The notes beneath the pieces are model-generated. The model worked only from the letters and a program-made list of their open reading frames with translations. It did no database searches and was not told where the DNA came from. 64,000 nt of DNA from Methylobacterium sp. CB376 (GTDB taxonomy: Bacteria > Pseudomonadota > Alphaproteobacteria > Rhizobiales > Beijerinckiaceae), in the NCBI RefSeq assembly GCF_029714205.1, contig NZ_CP121648.1, positions 2,666,001 to 2,730,000 on the forward strand. The letters are read 5' to 3'. The position numbers and the translations under genes are program-made. How positions within the stretch are numbered: position 1 is the stretch's first letter; the number at the start of each line of letters is the position of its first letter. Shown piece after piece: positions 51,197 through 59,204 of this stretch.

Positions 51197-52015
51197 GTGG
51201 AAAAACTTATCATCACGGCAGCCGTGAATGGCGGTATCACCAATCGCGAAAAAAATTCCAATGTCCCTTACTCCCCAGAAGAGATCGCACAATCAGTTGT
51301 CGAGTGCTGGAATGCCGGAGCTGCGATCGCCCATATCCACGCGCGCAACCCTGACGGATCGCCATCCTATGCAGCAAGCACCTACAGGGAGATCATCGAT
51401 CGTATTCGCGACCGCTGTGACATCATCATCAATTTCAGCACTTCGGGCTTGAATCTCCCCAAAGGTCAGTCTGTCTCTGAAGCCTGGAACCATCTCCAAT
51501 TCAAACCCGAAATTGCCTCGTTCAATTGCGGCTCGATCAATCACGGTGGCAAGCCGTTCATCAATCCTCCAGAGATGTTCCGGGCGTTAGCCGCCGACAT
51601 GCAACGGTTCGGAGTCAAACCCGAGATCGAGGTCTACCACGAAGGCGTGATCGAGGAAGCCAGGCTCCTGATGAAGGAGGGCCTTCTTCCTGACAAACCG
51701 TTGTTCACATTCGCTCTCGGGATCCGCGGCGCGACGTCGGCGACGTGCAAGAACCTTCTTCATCTCTCCGAATGCATTCCATCCGGAAGGCCCTGGTCGG
51801 CCCTGGCGATCGGCAAGGCTCAGCTTCCCATCAACGTGCATACCATTCTGCTCGGCGGTCACGTCCGAACGGGATTCGAGGACAACGTCTACTACTCGCG
51901 CGGCGAGCTTGCGCGGAGCAACGCACAGCTTGTCGAACGCATCGTCAAACTGTCTGAGGATTTCGGCCGCGAGATCGCGTCGGTGTCAGACGCGCGAAAG
52001 CTGCTGGATCTTTAG
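51197..52015 (+). CDS. BKACE-family beta-keto acid cleavage enzyme (DUF849)
   Basis: Encodes 272 aa, the usual BKACE length. GTG start with GAGGAG 6 nt before. The Zn site is in AAIAHIHARNPDG (His46 and His48, the numbering of 3-keto-5-aminohexanoate cleavage enzyme). Other signatures are FSTSG, FNCGSINHG, KPEIEVYHEGVIEEA and LGGHVRTGFEDNVYYSRGELARSNAQLVERIVKL. BKACE enzymes react a beta-keto acid with acetyl-CoA to give acetoacetate and a new acyl-CoA. Substrate is not decidable. The gene is clearly poorer in GC than its neighbours (A/T in many third positions), indicating transfer. Confidence 0.93.
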   Translation: MEKLIITAAVNGGITNREKNSNVPYSPEEIAQSVVECWNAGAAIAHIHARNPDGSPSYAASTYREIIDRIRDRCDIIINFSTSGLNLPKGQSVSEAWNHLQFKPEIASFNCGSINHGGKPFINPPEMFRALAADMQRFGVKPEIEVYHEGVIEEARLLMKEGLLPDKPLFTFALGIRGATSATCKNLLHLSECIPSGRPWSALAIGKAQLPINVHTILLGGHVRTGFEDNVYYSRGELARSNAQLVERIVKLSEDFGREIASVSDARKLLDL

Positions 52016-52115
52016 AGCATTTTCCGACGAAGTGGATGCCGGTTCGTCGCGGACAATGCGGCAAGATCAAAGATCGAGAGCGGCACCCGATTGCAACGTG
52101 ATCGGGTGCCGCTCT
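52014..52115 (+). repeat. Dispersed intergenic repeat, family A, copy 2
   Basis: Starts inside the BKACE stop codon with AGAGCATTTTCCGACGAAGT and GGATGCCGGTTCGTCG, nearly the same as the copy at 6784. It ends in a perfect 15-bp inverted repeat AGAGCGGCACCCGAT / ATCGGGTGCCGCTCT (52077-52091 / 52101-52115). The hairpin may also terminate the BKACE transcript. Confidence 0.8.
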
Positions 52116-52235
52116 AGCCGCTCCGCTCCCCGTTCGACGAGTCACCCTTCGGCGTCGGTCGGAGCACCGTCGCATCGCACGGACGACGCCGGTCACGGGT
52201 GGACGCCGGATGCGGCCCGTTGAACAATCCGAGAG

Positions 52236-53099
52236 ATGATCGCCAAGAGCACCGATCCCGCCAAGAGCACCGATCCTGCCAAGAGCACCGATCCCGAGGA
52301 CTACGAGGCGTCGCGCCACGGGATCGTCGCGATGCCCAAGGAGTTCCCGTCCGGCTTCCATGTTCCCTCGCACGTGCACAAGCGTGCGCAGCTGATCTAT
52401 GCGACCGCGGGCGTGATGGAGGTGACGACGGCGGACGGCCTGTGGCTGCTGCCGCCTCAGCGCGCCGTCTGGATGCCGGCCGGCATCGCTCATGCGATGC
52501 GGGCTCGATGCGACGTGTCCCTCCGAACGCTCTACATCGCGCAGGAGGCCTGCCCCGCGTCGTTTCCCGAGACGCCCCGATCGGTCCGCGTATCGGTTCT
52601 CCTGAGGGAGTTGATCCTGCGCGTGGCGAGGATGCCGCTGGAGCGGGAGCCGACCGAGCACGAGCGGCGCGTTCTCGATCTGCTGCTCTACGAGATCACC
52701 TGGGAAGCCGACGGCGTCCTCTATCTGCCGATGCCGAAGGACAAGCGGCTGGCAGGCCTCTGTCAGGCGCTGATCGACGACCCCGGAGACGGCCGTGACC
52801 TGGGAGACTGGGCGAGGCAGGCCGGAGCGTCGTCGCGAACACTGGCGCGGTTGTTCAAGCGGGAATTCGGAAGCAGCTTCCTGGTGTGGCGAAAGCAGCT
52901 GCGCGCGCTCTGCGCCCTGCCACGCCTCGCGGCCGGCGAGCCGATCAGCGTCGTGGCGATCGACCTCGGCTACGAGACGCCGGGCGCGTTCGCGGCCATG
53001 TTCCGGGGCGTGATGGGGGAAAGGCCCAGTCGCTACTTCGACGCGGGCGTTCCAGCGCCTCTGGGCGACGCGCACCTCACGCTGTCCGATCTGACGTAG
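52236..53099 (+). CDS. AraC-family transcriptional regulator with cupin-like sensor
   Basis: Encodes 287 aa. Residues 3-20 are three copies of KSTDPA. The sensor domain (about 25-110) is cupin-like: HVHKRAQLIYATAGVMEVTTADGLWLLPPQRAVWMPAGIAHAM. The C-terminal double HTH (about 175-275) has WARQAGASSRTLARLFKREFGSSFLVWRKQ and ISVVAIDLGYETPGAFAAMFRGVMG. Proteins of this build often regulate a divergent or following transporter gene; here the next gene is an EamA exporter 55 bp on. Its own ligand may be the substrate or product of the BKACE step, which is a guess from position. Confidence 0.9.
   Translation: MIAKSTDPAKSTDPAKSTDPEDYEASRHGIVAMPKEFPSGFHVPSHVHKRAQLIYATAGVMEVTTADGLWLLPPQRAVWMPAGIAHAMRARCDVSLRTLYIAQEACPASFPETPRSVRVSVLLRELILRVARMPLEREPTEHERRVLDLLLYEITWEADGVLYLPMPKDKRLAGLCQALIDDPGDGRDLGDWARQAGASSRTLARLFKREFGSSFLVWRKQLRALCALPRLAAGEPISVVAIDLGYETPGAFAAMFRGVMGERPSRYFDAGVPAPLGDAHLTLSDLT
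52242..52295 (+). repeat. 18-bp coding tandem repeat (x3) at the AraC gene start
   Basis: GCCAAGAGCACCGATCC(C/T) occurs three times head to tail (52242-52259, 52260-52277, 52278-52295) with a single base difference. It encodes (A)KSTDP repeats between the start codon and the sensor domain. Confidence 0.9.
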
Positions 53100-53127
53100 C
53101 GTTTGACCGGACCCGCGACGCGAGACA
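53083..53127 (+). promoter_or_regulatory. Shared 45-bp motif, copy 2 (3' end of araC-type gene, upstream of exporter-hemB)
   Basis: TGTCCGATCTGACGTAGC and the following bases match 51053-51097 at 36 of 45 positions. It covers the last codons of the AraC gene and ends 28 bp before the exporter start. As an operator it would place the exporter-hemB pair and the BKACE gene under the same control. Confidence 0.5.
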
Positions 53128-53154
53128 GCGACGCCGCGCGTATCGTCCTCGCCC

Positions 53155-54096
53155 ATGATGCAAGGCAGATCATCGCGATCCTACCTCGTCCTGGTGCTCC
53201 TCTCGACCTTTCTCCAGGGGTCGTCCTTCGTAGCCACCAAGGCCGTTCTCCAGGACGTTCAGCCGATGTGGCTGGCGACGCTGCGCTTCGCCCTGGCCGC
53301 AGTGTCGTTGCTGCCTGTCCTGATCCCGCGCCTCCTGCGGCCGCGCGGGGAAGGCGGCCCGCCGCTGCCCTGGCTCCGGCTCGCCATCATCGGCCTGCTG
53401 CAATCCACCGGCGTCATGGCCTTCCTGAACATCGGGCTGACCTCGACCACGGCACCGATGGCCGCCATCCTGATGGCCAGCAATCCGCTGCTCGTCGCGC
53501 TGCTCGCCGGCCTCGTCCTCAGGGAACCCGTCCGCGGGCAGGTATGGGCGGGGCTCGCGATCTCGTTCATCGGCGTGGTGATCTGTATCGGCGCGGGTAC
53601 CGTGATTCATGGAGCGGTCGGCCGGGGCGAGCTCCTGGTCATGCTCGGCTCGACATGCTGGGCCCTGGCGACGCTCGTCACCAAGCGTTTCAACCTGCAT
53701 GTCGACGCCTGGGTGCTGGCGTTCTGGCAGATGCTGTTCGGGTCCATGGCGCTCGCGCTCGTCGCGCTGGTCCGCGGCGACGATTTCAGCCTGCCGGCCA
53801 GCACGACGACGTGGCTGTATTTTCTATGGCTCGCCATACCTGCCTCGACGGGCGCGATGGGGCTCTGGTTTGCCGCCCTTCGGATCGGCGGAGCGGTTCA
53901 CACGAGCGGGTTCCTCTTTCTCTGTCCGCTCTTCGCGGCGGTGATGGCCTTCGTCCTCCACGGCGAAGTGGTGTCGTGGAATGAGATCGCGGGAGGCCTG
54001 CTGATCGCGATCGGGATCGTACTGGTCACCCGGCAGCGTGCTCTCGCGGCGCTCCCTGCAACGACTGGCCGCGCGTCGGCCGGGAGGGTGCCGTGA
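53155..54096 (+). CDS. EamA/DMT-superfamily exporter
   Basis: Encodes 313 aa with ten hydrophobic helices in two EamA repeats. First half: [81 protein letters not shown]. Second half: [20 protein letters not shown] and [39 protein letters not shown] members mostly export small metabolites such as amino acids. It overlaps hemB by 4 bp (GTGA at 54093), so the two are coupled; a link between transport of an amino-keto acid and hemB is speculation. Confidence 0.9.
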   Translation: MMQGRSSRSYLVLVLLSTFLQGSSFVATKAVLQDVQPMWLATLRFALAAVSLLPVLIPRLLRPRGEGGPPLPWLRLAIIGLLQSTGVMAFLNIGLTSTTAPMAAILMASNPLLVALLAGLVLREPVRGQVWAGLAISFIGVVICIGAGTVIHGAVGRGELLVMLGSTCWALATLVTKRFNLHVDAWVLAFWQMLFGSMALALVALVRGDDFSLPASTTTWLYFLWLAIPASTGAMGLWFAALRIGGAVHTSGFLFLCPLFAAVMAFVLHGEVVSWNEIAGGLLIAIGIVLVTRQRALAALPATTGRASAGRVP

Positions 54097-55079
54097 CGGC
54101 CCACTTTCCCCTGCGCAGGCCGCGCCGGCTCCGCCGAACGTCGGCGATGAGGTCGCTCGTGCGCGAAACCAGCCTGTCCTCGCACGACCTCATCTATCCG
54201 GTGTTCGTGGAGGAGGGCATCACGGACCCGATCCCGATCCCGACGATGCCCGGGATCACGCGCGTGCCCGAGCGAATGCTGGCCCGGGAGATCGCGCGAC
54301 TTGCCGCGGACGGCCTCAGGGCAGTGATACTATTCGGAATCTCGCATCGTAAGGACGCCCACGGCAGCGACACCTGGGACCCGAACGGTCTCATGGCGAG
54401 GATGGTGCGGATCGCCAAGCGGGAAGTCCCTGATCTGATCGTGATCACCGACAATTGCTTCTGCGAATACACGCATCACGGCCATTGCGGCGTCTATCGT
54501 GAGGGGCAAGTCGACAACGATGCGACGCTGACCAACCTCGGTCGCCAAGCGCGGGTCGCCATCGAGGCAGGGGCCGACATGGTGGCTCCCTCGGCGATGA
54601 TGGACGGGCAGGTCGCTGCCATCCGCCGTGCGCTGGACGAGGGGGGCCATCACGACGCGCCGATCCTGGCCTATTCGTCGAAGTTCGCGTCGGCGTTCTA
54701 CGGTCCCTTCCGCGCGGCGGCGGCCTGCGAGCCGATCGGGGACCGCTCGTCCTACCAGATGGATCCGGCGAACGGGCGGGAGGCCTTGCTCGAGTCGCTG
54801 CTGGACGAGGCCGAGGGCGCCGACATGCTCATGGTGAAGCCAGGCTTGGCCTATCTCGACGTGCTGACGCGGTTGCGGGACCGCACGCCCCTGCCGCTCG
54901 TCAGCTATCAGGTCGGCGGCGAGTACGCGATGATCAAGTTCGCGGCCGATGCCGGCGCTCTCGATGAAGCGGCGACGGTCCGTGAAAGCCTGTTGGCCAT
55001 GAAACGGGCCGGTGCGACCTTGATCGTGAGCTACTATGCGCACCGTGCCGTGAAGGACGGGTGGATCGGTCTGTCCTGA
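54093..55079 (+). CDS. hemB: Porphobilinogen synthase (delta-aminolevulinate dehydratase), Zn-type
   Basis: Encodes 328 aa, normal for the family. Two active-site lysines are seen in [13 protein letters not shown] (K197) and [11 protein letters not shown] (K249, Schiff base). The metal loop is [16 protein letters not shown] with Cys122, Cys124 and Cys132, the Zn-binding pattern. It condenses two 5-aminolevulinates to porphobilinogen in the heme and cobalamin route. Alphaproteobacteria normally use the Mg type with Asp in this loop, so this looks like an acquired and possibly second copy. The start GTG overlaps the exporter stop. Confidence 0.95.
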   Translation: MTAHFPLRRPRRLRRTSAMRSLVRETSLSSHDLIYPVFVEEGITDPIPIPTMPGITRVPERMLAREIARLAADGLRAVILFGISHRKDAHGSDTWDPNGLMARMVRIAKREVPDLIVITDNCFCEYTHHGHCGVYREGQVDNDATLTNLGRQARVAIEAGADMVAPSAMMDGQVAAIRRALDEGGHHDAPILAYSSKFASAFYGPFRAAAACEPIGDRSSYQMDPANGREALLESLLDEAEGADMLMVKPGLAYLDVLTRLRDRTPLPLVSYQVGGEYAMIKFAADAGALDEAATVRESLLAMKRAGATLIVSYYAHRAVKDGWIGLS

Positions 55080-55309
55080 CGGCCCGGGCGGGCGCATTGC
55101 CTCGCCCGAGAGGCGCCCCGCAGGCGGGTCGCTGCCCGATCTGCTGTGCTCCCCGCGGCGTGTCGGCGGTGGAGGCAACGGAGAGGCGGCGTCGGGCGCC
55201 CCCGGATTCGACCCCCCGGGCGACGACGCGGGTCACGTAACGTCATTGTCCGGGCCGGATGGCCGTTCACCGGCGGGGATGGGCATGGCCCTGTCGCGCA
55301 GCATTCGAG

Positions 55310-55386
55310 TGGCGACCCCGGTAGGGCTCGAACCTACGACCTGCCGCTTAGAAGGCGGCTGCTCTATCCAGCTGAGCTACGGGGCC
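55310..55386 (-). tRNA. tRNA-Arg (anticodon TCT)
   Basis: On the minus strand the cloverleaf reads: acceptor GGCCCCG pairing with CGGGGTC (one G:U), D-arm GCTCAGCTGGATAGAGC, anticodon arm GCCGC-CTTCTAA-GCGGC with TCT at the centre, T-arm GTAGG-TTCGAGC-CCTAC, discriminator G and encoded CCA (55312-55310). Length 77 nt. It decodes AGA, and AGG by wobble. Its 3' end faces the BKACE/hemB segment, a typical integration-site orientation. Confidence 0.97.
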
Positions 55387-55487
55387 GGGCGCCGGTGCAG
55401 GTCGACACACCACGGCCGGAGCCCGCGGTCAAGGGACGCGCCGGCCCGGGCCGGGGGCGCCGGCGAGGCGCCGGCCGGGCGCGGCCC

Positions 55488-56945
55488 TCAGCCGGCCGCC
55501 AGGGCGTGCAGCCGGTCGAGATCGACGTGGCGCTCCAGGTGGTCGGCGAGCGCGTCGAGCGTCGAGTCCAGGCCGGCCTCGTAGGAGGCGCCGGAAGGCG
55601 CCGCCCCGAGGCGGCCGAGCCAGAGGGCGCGCTGGCGGTCATCCGCGAACAGCCCGTGGACGTAGGTGCCGCAGACCAGGCCGTCGGGCGAGACCGCCCC
55701 GTCCGGCCGGCCATCCGCGAGCCGCAGCAGCGGGCGGGCCGCGTCGGGGCCGCGCGTCTCGCCGAGATGCATCTCGTAGCCGCGGAAAGGGGTCGCGTCC
55801 GGCAGGCTCACGCCCTCGGCCGGGGCGAGCCGCTTGTCCGGGGTCATCACGGTCGCGACGTCGAGGAGGCCGAGACCCTCGATCTCGGGCAACTCGCCCT
55901 CGATCCCGTGCGGGTCCGCGATGCGCGTGCCGAGCATCTGGTAGCCGCCGCAGAGGCCGAGCACCCGTCCCCCGCGGCGCACATGCGCCTTGAGGTCGAT
56001 GTCCCAGCCCTGCTCCCGGAAGGCGATCAGGTCCGGGATCGTGGTCTTCGAGCCCGGCAGCAGGACGAGGTCGGCCTCGGCCGGGAGGGGACGGCCGGGC
56101 GCCACCAGCACCACGCTGACGCCCGGCTCCGCCCGCAGCGGGTCGAGATCGTCGAAATTGGCGATGCGCGGCAGCACCGGCACCGCCACGACGCGCCCGC
56201 CCGGCCGCTCCGCGCCCCTGAGCCCGAGCACGTCCTCCGCCGGCAGGCGGGCCGCCTCGGGGAAGTGCGGGATCAGCCCGAGGGCCGGCCAGCCCGTGCG
56301 CGCCGCGATCAGCGCCATCCCGTCCGCGAACAGGTCCGGATCGCCCCGAAAGCGGTTGACCAGGAACCCGCGGACCATCGCCGCGTCCTCCGGGTCGAGC
56401 ACCGCCCGCGTCCCGACGAGGCTCGCGATCACGCCGCCGCGGTCGATGTCGCCGAGGAGCACCACCGGCGTCCCGCTCGCGCGGGCGAAGCCCATATTGG
56501 CGATGTCGCCCGCGCGCAGGTTCACCTCCGAGGCCGAGCCCGCCCCCTCGACCAGGACGAGGTCCGCCTCCGCGCGCAGGCGCCCGAAACTGTCGAGCAC
56601 GCAGGCCATCAGGCGCGGCTTCCAGCCCTGGTACTCCCGGGCCCGGGCCGTGCCGACCCGGCGCCCCTGGACCACCACCTGCGCGCCGGTCTCGGATTGC
56701 GGCTTGAGCAGGACGGGATTCATGTGGACGGAGGGCGCCACGCCGGCCGCCCGCGCCTGCAGGGCCTGGGCGCGGCCGATCTCGCCGCCCTCCGCCGTCA
56801 CCGCGGCGTTGTTCGACATGTTCTGCGGCTTGAAGGGCCGCACCCTCAGCCCCCGGCGCGTGAAGGCCCGGGCGAGCCCGGCCACGATCAGCGACTTGCC
56901 CACGTCCGAGCCCGTGCCTTGGATCATCAGGGTGCGGGCATTCAT
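55488..56945 (-). CDS. cobQ: Cobyric acid synthase
   Basis: Encodes 485 aa. An N-terminal dethiobiotin-synthetase-like ATPase ([47 protein letters not shown]) is followed by a glutamine amidotransferase domain with the catalytic Cys in [16 protein letters not shown] and the His near [11 protein letters not shown]. It amidates four carboxyl side chains of adenosylcobyrinic a,c-diamide to give adenosylcobyric acid. It is on the minus strand beside cobO-cobP, with only an outer-membrane protein gene between. Confidence 0.97.
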
Positions 56946-57103
56946 CGGCGGCCCTCGCGCGGGGAAAGCGCCGCCTTACCAGAGCCGCCGGCGGACCAGA
57001 AGCGCGCGACTTGAGCGGGCCCTGTGGCAGGATGGCCATAGGCTGCGGCCACGCTTCACTCTATCTTTGGGTGTAGTTCTGCGAACAACCCGGATCCGCG
57101 CCG

Positions 57104-57958
57104 ATGACGAAGACCGCCCTCCTGACCGGCGCCGCCCTGGCGCTCCTCTCCGGCGCCGCCGGGGCCGCCGACCTGCCGCTCCGCGCGGCGCCGCCGCCGG
57201 TCTTCGCCGCCGTGCCGGTCTTCACCTGGACGGGCTTCTACGCCGGACTGCACACCGACTACGTCTTCACCGAGCGGCAGCGCATCACCACGGTCGGCAA
57301 CACCGCCTTCAACCAGGCCAACGTGGCGGCGCTCCTGCGCACCCCGACCACCTTCGCGGAGGTCGACGGCTTCGCCAACGTGGGCGGCGGGATCGGCTAC
57401 AATTACCAGTTCACGCCGGGCAACGGCCTCGTGGTCGGCGTCCAGGCGGACGTGTCCTGGACCGCGATCGAGAAGAACCGCGGCTACCTGAGCCCGACCG
57501 TTCCGGTGCTGGTCAGCACCTACAAGCACAGCCTGAACTACCTCGGCACCGTGGTCGGCCGGGCCGGCTACGCGTTCGACCGGTTCTTCGTGTTCGGCCT
57601 CGGCGGCTTCGCCTTCGGCGACGTGACGACGGGGGCGAACTTCTACAATGGCGGCCTTGCCCTGGCCTATACCGGCCGCACCAGCGACGTCCAGACCGGC
57701 TACGCCTATGGCGGCGGCATCGAGTACGCGATCCCGGCGGACAGCTTCCTGGCCAAGTTCAACGTGCTGAGCCTGCTCGGCTTCCAGACCGCCGCGGTGA
57801 CCCTGAAGGCCGAGTACCTGCACTACGACCTCGGCCGCCGCAACCTGCTCGTCAACAACACCGGTCTTGCCGGCTCGCCCGGCTCCTACACCTCGCGCTT
57901 CCAGACCGAGGGCAACCTCGTGCGGGCCGGCTTCAGCTACAAGTTCAGCGGCCTCTGA
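57104..57958 (+). CDS. Outer-membrane beta-barrel protein (Omp25/Omp31-like)
   Basis: Encodes 284 aa. Signal peptide TALLTGAALALLSGAAGAAD, then the family's DLPLRAAPPPVFAAVPVFTWTGFYAGLHTDYVF (usually TWTGFYxGxNxGY). Alternating aromatic strands follow (VGGGIGYNYQFTPGNGLVVGVQADVSW, YLGTVVGRAGYAFDRFFVFGLGGFAFGDV) and the C terminus ends VRAGFSYKFSGL, typical of the BamA-recognised last strand. A surface porin of Hyphomicrobiales. No link to cobalamin is implied, although it lies between cobQ and cobO. Confidence 0.9.
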   Translation: MTKTALLTGAALALLSGAAGAADLPLRAAPPPVFAAVPVFTWTGFYAGLHTDYVFTERQRITTVGNTAFNQANVAALLRTPTTFAEVDGFANVGGGIGYNYQFTPGNGLVVGVQADVSWTAIEKNRGYLSPTVPVLVSTYKHSLNYLGTVVGRAGYAFDRFFVFGLGGFAFGDVTTGANFYNGGLALAYTGRTSDVQTGYAYGGGIEYAIPADSFLAKFNVLSLLGFQTAAVTLKAEYLHYDLGRRNLLVNNTGLAGSPGSYTSRFQTEGNLVRAGFSYKFSGL

Positions 57959-58002
57959 TACGCCATCCGGTTGATTGCGTCGCGAGGCGGATGTCGGATG
58001 AG
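57959..58002 (+). repeat. Dispersed intergenic repeat, family B, partial copy 4
   Basis: TACGCCATCCGGTTGATTGC followed by GTCGCGAGGCGGATGTCGG resembles the first third of the family B element (ACGAAATCCGATGATTGCTT... ATGCGGATGTCGG on the minus strand at 12.5 kb). The palindromic end is missing. Confidence 0.5.
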
Positions 58003-58021
58003 CGGCAAGGCCGGGAGGGGA

Positions 58022-58627
58022 TCAGAACTCGATCCCCTCCTGCGCCCGCACGCCCGCCGCGAAGTGATGCTTGACGAGGGTCATCTCGGTGACGAGGTCG
58101 GCCGCGGCGATCAGTTCGGGCTTGGCGTTGCGCCCGGTGACCACGACGTGGAGGTCCGGGCGCCGCGCGGCCAGCGCGGCCACCACCTCGCCGAGAGGTA
58201 GGTAATCGTAGCGCAGCGCGATGCTGAGTTCGTCCAGGATGAGGAGGCGCAGGCCGGCATCCGCCATCAGGCGGAGCGCCTGGGCCCAGGCGGCCTCGGC
58301 GGCGGCCACGTCCCGGGCCCGGTCCTGCGTCTCCCAGGTGAAACCCTCGCCCATCGTGTGCCACGCGACCTGATCCCCGAACCGGTCGAGGGCGAGGCGC
58401 TCGCCGGTCTCCCAGGCGCCCTTGATGAACTGCACGACGCCGACGCGCCAGCCGCGCCCGAGCGCCCGCAGCATCAGCCCGAAGGCCGCCGTCGACTTGC
58501 CCTTGCCGGGGCCGGTATGGACGATGAGGAGGCCCTTCTCGATCGTCTTGCCCGCCACCTCCGCGTCCTGCACGGCCTTGCGCTTGGCCATCTTGGCGCG
58601 GTGGCGCGCGGCCTCGTCGGTCTCCAT
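58022..58627 (-). CDS. cobO: Cob(I)yrinic acid a,c-diamide adenosyltransferase
   Basis: Encodes 201 aa. The P-loop is LLIVHTGPGKGKSTAAFGLMLRALGRGWRVGVVQFIKG. Further CobO/BtuR signatures are LLILDELSIALRYDYLPLGEVV and HVVVTGRNAKPELIAAADLVTEMTLVKHHFAAGVRAQEGIEF. It transfers the adenosyl group of ATP to Co(I) corrinoids. ATG 58627 is 2 bp after the cobP stop, so the two are one transcript. Confidence 0.97.
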   Translation of the reverse strand: METDEAARHRAKMAKRKAVQDAEVAGKTIEKGLLIVHTGPGKGKSTAAFGLMLRALGRGWRVGVVQFIKGAWETGERLALDRFGDQVAWHTMGEGFTWETQDRARDVAAAEAAWAQALRLMADAGLRLLILDELSIALRYDYLPLGEVVAALAARRPDLHVVVTGRNAKPELIAAADLVTEMTLVKHHFAAGVRAQEGIEF

Positions 58628-58629
58628 CC

Positions 58630-59163
58630 TCAGCCTCCCTTCAGGACGAGCGGCAGCCCCGCCGCGACCAGCACGACCCGGTCGGCGATGGCGGCGAGGC
58701 GCTGATGCAGGCGCCCGGCCTCGTCGCGGAAGCGGCGGGCGAGGGCGTTGTCCGGCACGATCCCGAACCCGACCTCGTTCGAGACCAGGACGAGGGGGCC
58801 GGGATGGTGCCCGCAGGCCGCGACCAGCGCCGCCGTCTCGGCCGCGAGGTCGGCCTCGGCGAGGAGCGCGTTGGTCAGCCACAGCGTCAGGCAGTCGACC
58901 AGGACCGGCCGGCCGGCCGGGCTCTCGCCGAGCAGGGAGGGCAGGGCGCGGGGCGCGTCGCGGGTCTCCCAGCCGGCGGGCCGGCGGGCGCGGTGGTCGG
59001 CGATCCGCGCGCGCATCTCGTCGTCGTAGGCCTCGGCCGTCGCGACGTAGAGCCAGGGCGGCGGCAGCGCCTGGACGAGCCGTTCCGCGTAGGCGCTCTT
59101 GCCCGAGCGGGCGCCGCCGAGCACCAGGGTCAGGCGGGGCAGGGCCGCCGGTTCACTCGCCAC
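58630..59163 (-). CDS. cobP: Bifunctional adenosylcobinamide kinase / adenosylcobinamide-phosphate guanylyltransferase
   Basis: Encodes 177 aa. The P-loop is LVLGGARSGKSAYAERLV, followed by WLYVATAEAYDDEMRARIADHRARRPAGWETRDAP, where the His serves as the GMP-linked residue. DCLTLWLTNALL and LVLVSNEVGFGIVPDNALARRFRDEAGRLHQRLA complete the CobU/CobP family. It phosphorylates adenosylcobinamide and transfers GMP for lower-loop assembly. GTG 59163 is the only suitable start. Upstream is the lysR gene, 41 bp away, on the same strand. Confidence 0.95.
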   Translation of the reverse strand: MASEPAALPRLTLVLGGARSGKSAYAERLVQALPPPWLYVATAEAYDDEMRARIADHRARRPAGWETRDAPRALPSLLGESPAGRPVLVDCLTLWLTNALLAEADLAAETAALVAACGHHPGPLVLVSNEVGFGIVPDNALARRFRDEAGRLHQRLAAIADRVVLVAAGLPLVLKGG

Positions 59164-59204
59164 CCGGGTTTCTCCACCAAGCCACGCGTACCCGTCGCCC
59201 GCGC

